Source: CAZAYB01 sp964489215 (lineage in GTDB: Bacteria; Planctomycetota; Phycisphaerae; Sedimentisphaerales; Anaerohalosphaeraceae). Taken from it: 7,515 bases of DNA. Shown in pieces: positions 5,494 through 7,515 of the stretch. Both the position numbers and the translations under genes were made by a program. Every line of letters begins with the position of its first letter. Within the stretch, counting starts at the first letter, position 1. The notes below the pieces were generated by a model. It was not told the origin of the DNA. It searched no databases and saw nothing but the letters and a program-made list of their open reading frames with translations. The stretch spans positions 1-7,515 of the forward strand of contig CAZAYB010000156.1 in assembly GCA_964489215.1 (NCBI GenBank). The letters run 5' to 3'.

Positions 5494-6306
5494 ATGGCAA
5501 GTTACAAAGAATTATTCGGTAAGACAGAACATCCGGCATTGATACCTTTTTTTGTGATAGGGGATCCTGATTATGATACTTCAGTCAGGCTTGTTAAAGG
5601 TGCGATCGACAGCGGGGCAGATATTCTTGAGCTGGGTTTGGCGTTTTCCGACCCGATAGCAGATGGTCCTACGATTCAGGCGGCAGATATTCGTGCAAGG
5701 CAGGGGGGTATAACGGTTAAAAAATCGTTTGAGTTTATAAAAGAGATAAGCGATTACAAGGATGTTCCAATTGGGCTTTTGGTCTATTACAATCTTGTTT
5801 ATCAGTACGGAGTTGATAAGTTCTGTGAGGATTTTAAGAAGGCGGGGGGCAGTTCTATTCTTATAGCTGATCTTAGTGTTGATGATGCTGAGGAGATTTC
5901 CGTTCCAGCAGAGCGGGCTGGGCTGGAGACGGTTTTTATGGCGACTGCGGTATCGAGCGAGGCCAGGCTTAAAAGGGTAGTTTCAAAGACGAACGGGTTT
6001 GTTTATACGGTTTCTCTTATGGGTGTTACCGGGGCGAGGAGCGGTTTGTCTGAACTTGTGGGGCCATTGATAAAAAAATTGAAGTCAATTACGGATAATC
6101 CGATATGTGTTGGTTTCGGTATCAGCAGTGCAGAACATGCCTGTGCGGTTGGTGAGGCGGGTGCTGATGGTGTTATAATCGGTTCGCGTATAGTCAGGAT
6201 TATCGAGGAGAATCTTGGCGATAAAGAAGCGATGTCAGAGGGGGTTTGCGAATTTATCAGGTCTGTCAAGGAACAGCTTTGTTCTGTTTCAAGGAATCGG
6301 GCCTGA
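5494..6306 (+). CDS. trpA: Tryptophan synthase alpha chain (TrpA)
   Basis: TrpA cleaves indole-3-glycerol phosphate to indole and glyceraldehyde 3-phosphate and passes indole to TrpB. The 270 residues match the family length. Catalytic Glu46 lies in LELG and Asp57 in PIADGPTIQ, with the same 11-residue spacing as Glu49 and Asp60 in E. coli. The active-site loop MGVTGARSG (176-184) and the phosphate site GFGI (207-210) are present. Minor departures are AFSDP where PFSDP is usual and YYNLVYQYG for the common YYNPIYRYG. ATG 5494 sits 6 nt after AGGGA (5483-5487); the adjacent ATG at 5491 is only 3 nt away. It is the last gene of the operon. Its substrate needs TrpC, which is not encoded here. 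Confidence 0.96.
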   Translation: MASYKELFGKTEHPALIPFFVIGDPDYDTSVRLVKGAIDSGADILELGLAFSDPIADGPTIQAADIRARQGGITVKKSFEFIKEISDYKDVPIGLLVYYNLVYQYGVDKFCEDFKKAGGSSILIADLSVDDAEEISVPAERAGLETVFMATAVSSEARLKRVVSKTNGFVYTVSLMGVTGARSGLSELVGPLIKKLKSITDNPICVGFGISSAEHACAVGEAGADGVIIGSRIVRIIEENLGDKEAMSEGVCEFIRSVKEQLCSVSRNRA

Positions 6307-6395
6307 TGAGCATTCGCGGCTGAAATGTTCTATGAGTCAGGGCCTTGCGTATAAGACAGGTTTGAGCCAGTTTCAAGGTGTTCAGCAGTTTGGAT
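6307..6395. other. Convergent gap between trpA and the GH57 gene
   Basis: These 89 nt separate the stop codons of two convergent genes, where a bidirectional terminator might be expected. I find no GC-rich hairpin followed by a T-run on either strand. A short GAAG/CTTC inverted repeat (6402-6417) lies just inside the end of the GH57 gene but is too weak to call. Termination here may be Rho-dependent or imprecise. Confidence 0.4.
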
Positions 6396-7448
6396 CTATA
6401 TGAAGGTCTCAAGCTTCTGCTCTGTTTTTGCAGTGCATCGAGATCGTATATTATCCAGTACGTTCATGAAGTTTATGTATGAATCGTATGGAGAATCATA
6501 AGGATTGAAATATTTGTGTACGTCACCGTCGGCGAAGTATTTTGTGCACATGTAATAGAAATGGTCTGAGGTTGTGAGCTTTCTCCAGTCATTTAGCAGT
6601 TTAGGGTCTTTGCAGTTTTTTATCATTGTTTCGAGTCTGTATAGCTCGTGCAGAGCGTTTGACTGCATTGCGTTTCCGAGCCAGGCGGAGAGGTCTCTTT
6701 CGGTGTCTGCCCAGCTGATTAGCTGGGGGCAGCTGACGGTGTCCAGGGCGTCGAATTTTTGTATAACTTCAGAAGGGGTGAGGAATTGGTTGTCGGGGTG
6801 TCTGAATACGGCTTCGGGGAGGTGTCTTAGGAAGTTGAATATTCCGGTGTCTTCCCACTGGTGCTCACCAAATGTTTCGTAGTCCATAAAGAGGTTGATT
6901 GTCTGGCCGTTGCCGTTTGCGTTTGATATCCAGTGGGCGAATTTGTCAGCAGTTAAGGGGTGTTCCTTCCAGTTTCTGTTTGAGAATCTAAAAGCAATGT
7001 CATCGCTTAGTGAGTAATTTTTTAAGAGCAGCTTGATGTGTTCACAGTTTTGCGGTCTGTAAACGAAGTTTGCGTTTCTGTAGCCGAGTATTCTTTCTGT
7101 TCCTTCAGCGAGTATTGCATCGAACATTCCTGTTGCTTCGATGGTGTGAGCGACATCGTCACTGTAGATGAGCTCTGTGTTTCTGAATATTCTGGGTTTA
7201 ACTCCAAAGAGCCTTTCGATGGTTTCCATGTGTTTGTGTATTTGTTCTACGAATTCAGATCTTGAGTAGAGGAAGCTGAGGCTGTGGTGGTATGTTTCTG
7301 CGAGGAACTCGACGCATCCTGTAGCTGCGAGTGCGTCGAAAGTGCTCATTACTTCCGGTGACCAGTTGTGTATCTGTTCCAGGAGTGTTCCGGTGATGCT
7401 GTATGCGATTTTAAATTTTCCCTGGTATCTGTTTATCAGCTCAAGCAT
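6396..7448 (-). CDS. GH57 family alpha-amylase-like protein, N-terminally interrupted
   Basis: This is most of a glycoside hydrolase family 57 catalytic domain, a cytoplasmic enzyme class acting on alpha-glucans such as glycogen or starch (alpha-amylase or 4-alpha-glucanotransferase). Counting from the ATG at 7448, visible motifs are GCVEFLAETYHHSL (44-57), FRNTELIY (88-95) with the probable nucleophile Glu92, LSDDIAFRFSN (147-157), LFMDYETFGEHQ (186-197) with the probable acid/base Asp189, SWADTERDLSAWLGNAMQ (245-262) and SDHFYYM (294-300). The family's N-terminal HQP motif is not in this frame. Homology continues upstream of this ATG through two in-frame stop codons, and no ribosome site precedes the ATG. 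It is therefore probably not the true start but simply the first ATG after a nonsense codon. Substrate specificity cannot be read from the sequence. Confidence 0.85.
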   Translation of the reverse strand: MLELINRYQGKFKIAYSITGTLLEQIHNWSPEVMSTFDALAATGCVEFLAETYHHSLSFLYSRSEFVEQIHKHMETIERLFGVKPRIFRNTELIYSDDVAHTIEATGMFDAILAEGTERILGYRNANFVYRPQNCEHIKLLLKNYSLSDDIAFRFSNRNWKEHPLTADKFAHWISNANGNGQTINLFMDYETFGEHQWEDTGIFNFLRHLPEAVFRHPDNQFLTPSEVIQKFDALDTVSCPQLISWADTERDLSAWLGNAMQSNALHELYRLETMIKNCKDPKLLNDWRKLTTSDHFYYMCTKYFADGDVHKYFNPYDSPYDSYINFMNVLDNIRSRCTAKTEQKLETFI

Positions 7449-7514
7449 CAGTCTGTTGGTGGGCAGGTAGCATTTTTCTGCAACTTTTCAGCATACAGCT
7501 GCGTTTTAGTAGTC
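7449..7514 (-). pseudogene. Upstream GH57 coding remnant with in-frame TAA and TGA
   Basis: Read on the - strand in the frame of the downstream GH57 ORF, this segment gives DY*NAAVC*KVAEKCYLP followed by TNRL. It matches, from memory of the family, the stretch before the LMLELI segment in complete GH57 proteins, typically D-x-K/Q-N-x-x-I-C/M-R-K-V-A-x-K-C-Y-L-P. The stops replace the expected K or Q (TAA at 7506-7508) and R (TGA at 7488-7490), each reachable by one base change. A single-base frameshift in the AAAA run (7485-7488) is an alternative, but it fits the D, aromatic, N, C pattern less well. The rest of the N-terminus lies beyond the window. Confidence 0.6.
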
Positions 7515-7515
7515 G

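Noticed and set aside
7488..7508. Alternative genetic code reading TAA or TGA as sense
   Set aside because: trpG, trpD and trpB end in TAA and trpA in TGA at the lengths expected for their families, so both act as stops in this genome.

Overview
The window holds a tryptophan biosynthesis operon on the + strand, trpE-trpG-trpD-trpF-trpB-trpA (356-6306). Upstream is a compact control region (161-334). A convergent glycoside hydrolase family 57 (GH57) gene lies on the - strand and runs toward the right edge (6396-7515). All six trp proteins carry their family's diagnostic motifs at about normal length. Gaps between genes are 1, 10 or 11 nt except for 50 nt before trpB, and each gene has a purine-rich ribosome site, so one transcript is likely.

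The control region is the most striking part. A strong sigma70-type promoter (TTGACA, 17 nt, TTAAAT) is followed at 196 by a 17-codon open frame, MQNLGFDNFNNWWRLPD, with tandem Trp codons. Three mutually exclusive RNA pairings then follow: hairpin 237-261, an antiterminator pairing 253-258 with 302-307, and an intrinsic terminator 300-325 with a run of nine T. This is the textbook layout of ribosome-mediated trp attenuation (trpL plus attenuator). The predicted transcription start falls on the A of the trpL ATG, so the leader peptide would be read from a leaderless mRNA. A 12-base element resembling the TrpR operator core overlaps the -10 box.

The operon makes anthranilate from chorismate and glutamine (TrpE and TrpG). 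It then makes phosphoribosylanthranilate (TrpD) and carboxyphenylamino-deoxyribulose phosphate (TrpF), and finally tryptophan from indole glycerol phosphate (TrpA and TrpB). trpC, for indole-3-glycerol phosphate synthase, is absent: only 10 nt separate trpD from trpF. That step must be encoded elsewhere or be missing. TrpE keeps the LFES and NPSPYM elements tied to Trp feedback inhibition, so enzyme-level and attenuation control probably act together.

The GH57 gene is open for 350 codons from its first ATG to its stop. Its family homology continues upstream of that ATG, where the same frame carries TGA and TAA. The gene therefore looks interrupted by nonsense codons, unless these are sequence errors.

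Organism: a bacterium with moderate-to-low GC, many CTT, GTT, AAG, AGG and ATA codons, AGGAG-type ribosome sites and occasional TTG starts. From memory, the GH57 protein looks like those of anaerobic Planctomycetota (Phycisphaerae) or Bacteroidota. TrpE looks like the long enteric-type enzyme. The phylum assignment is a low-confidence inference.
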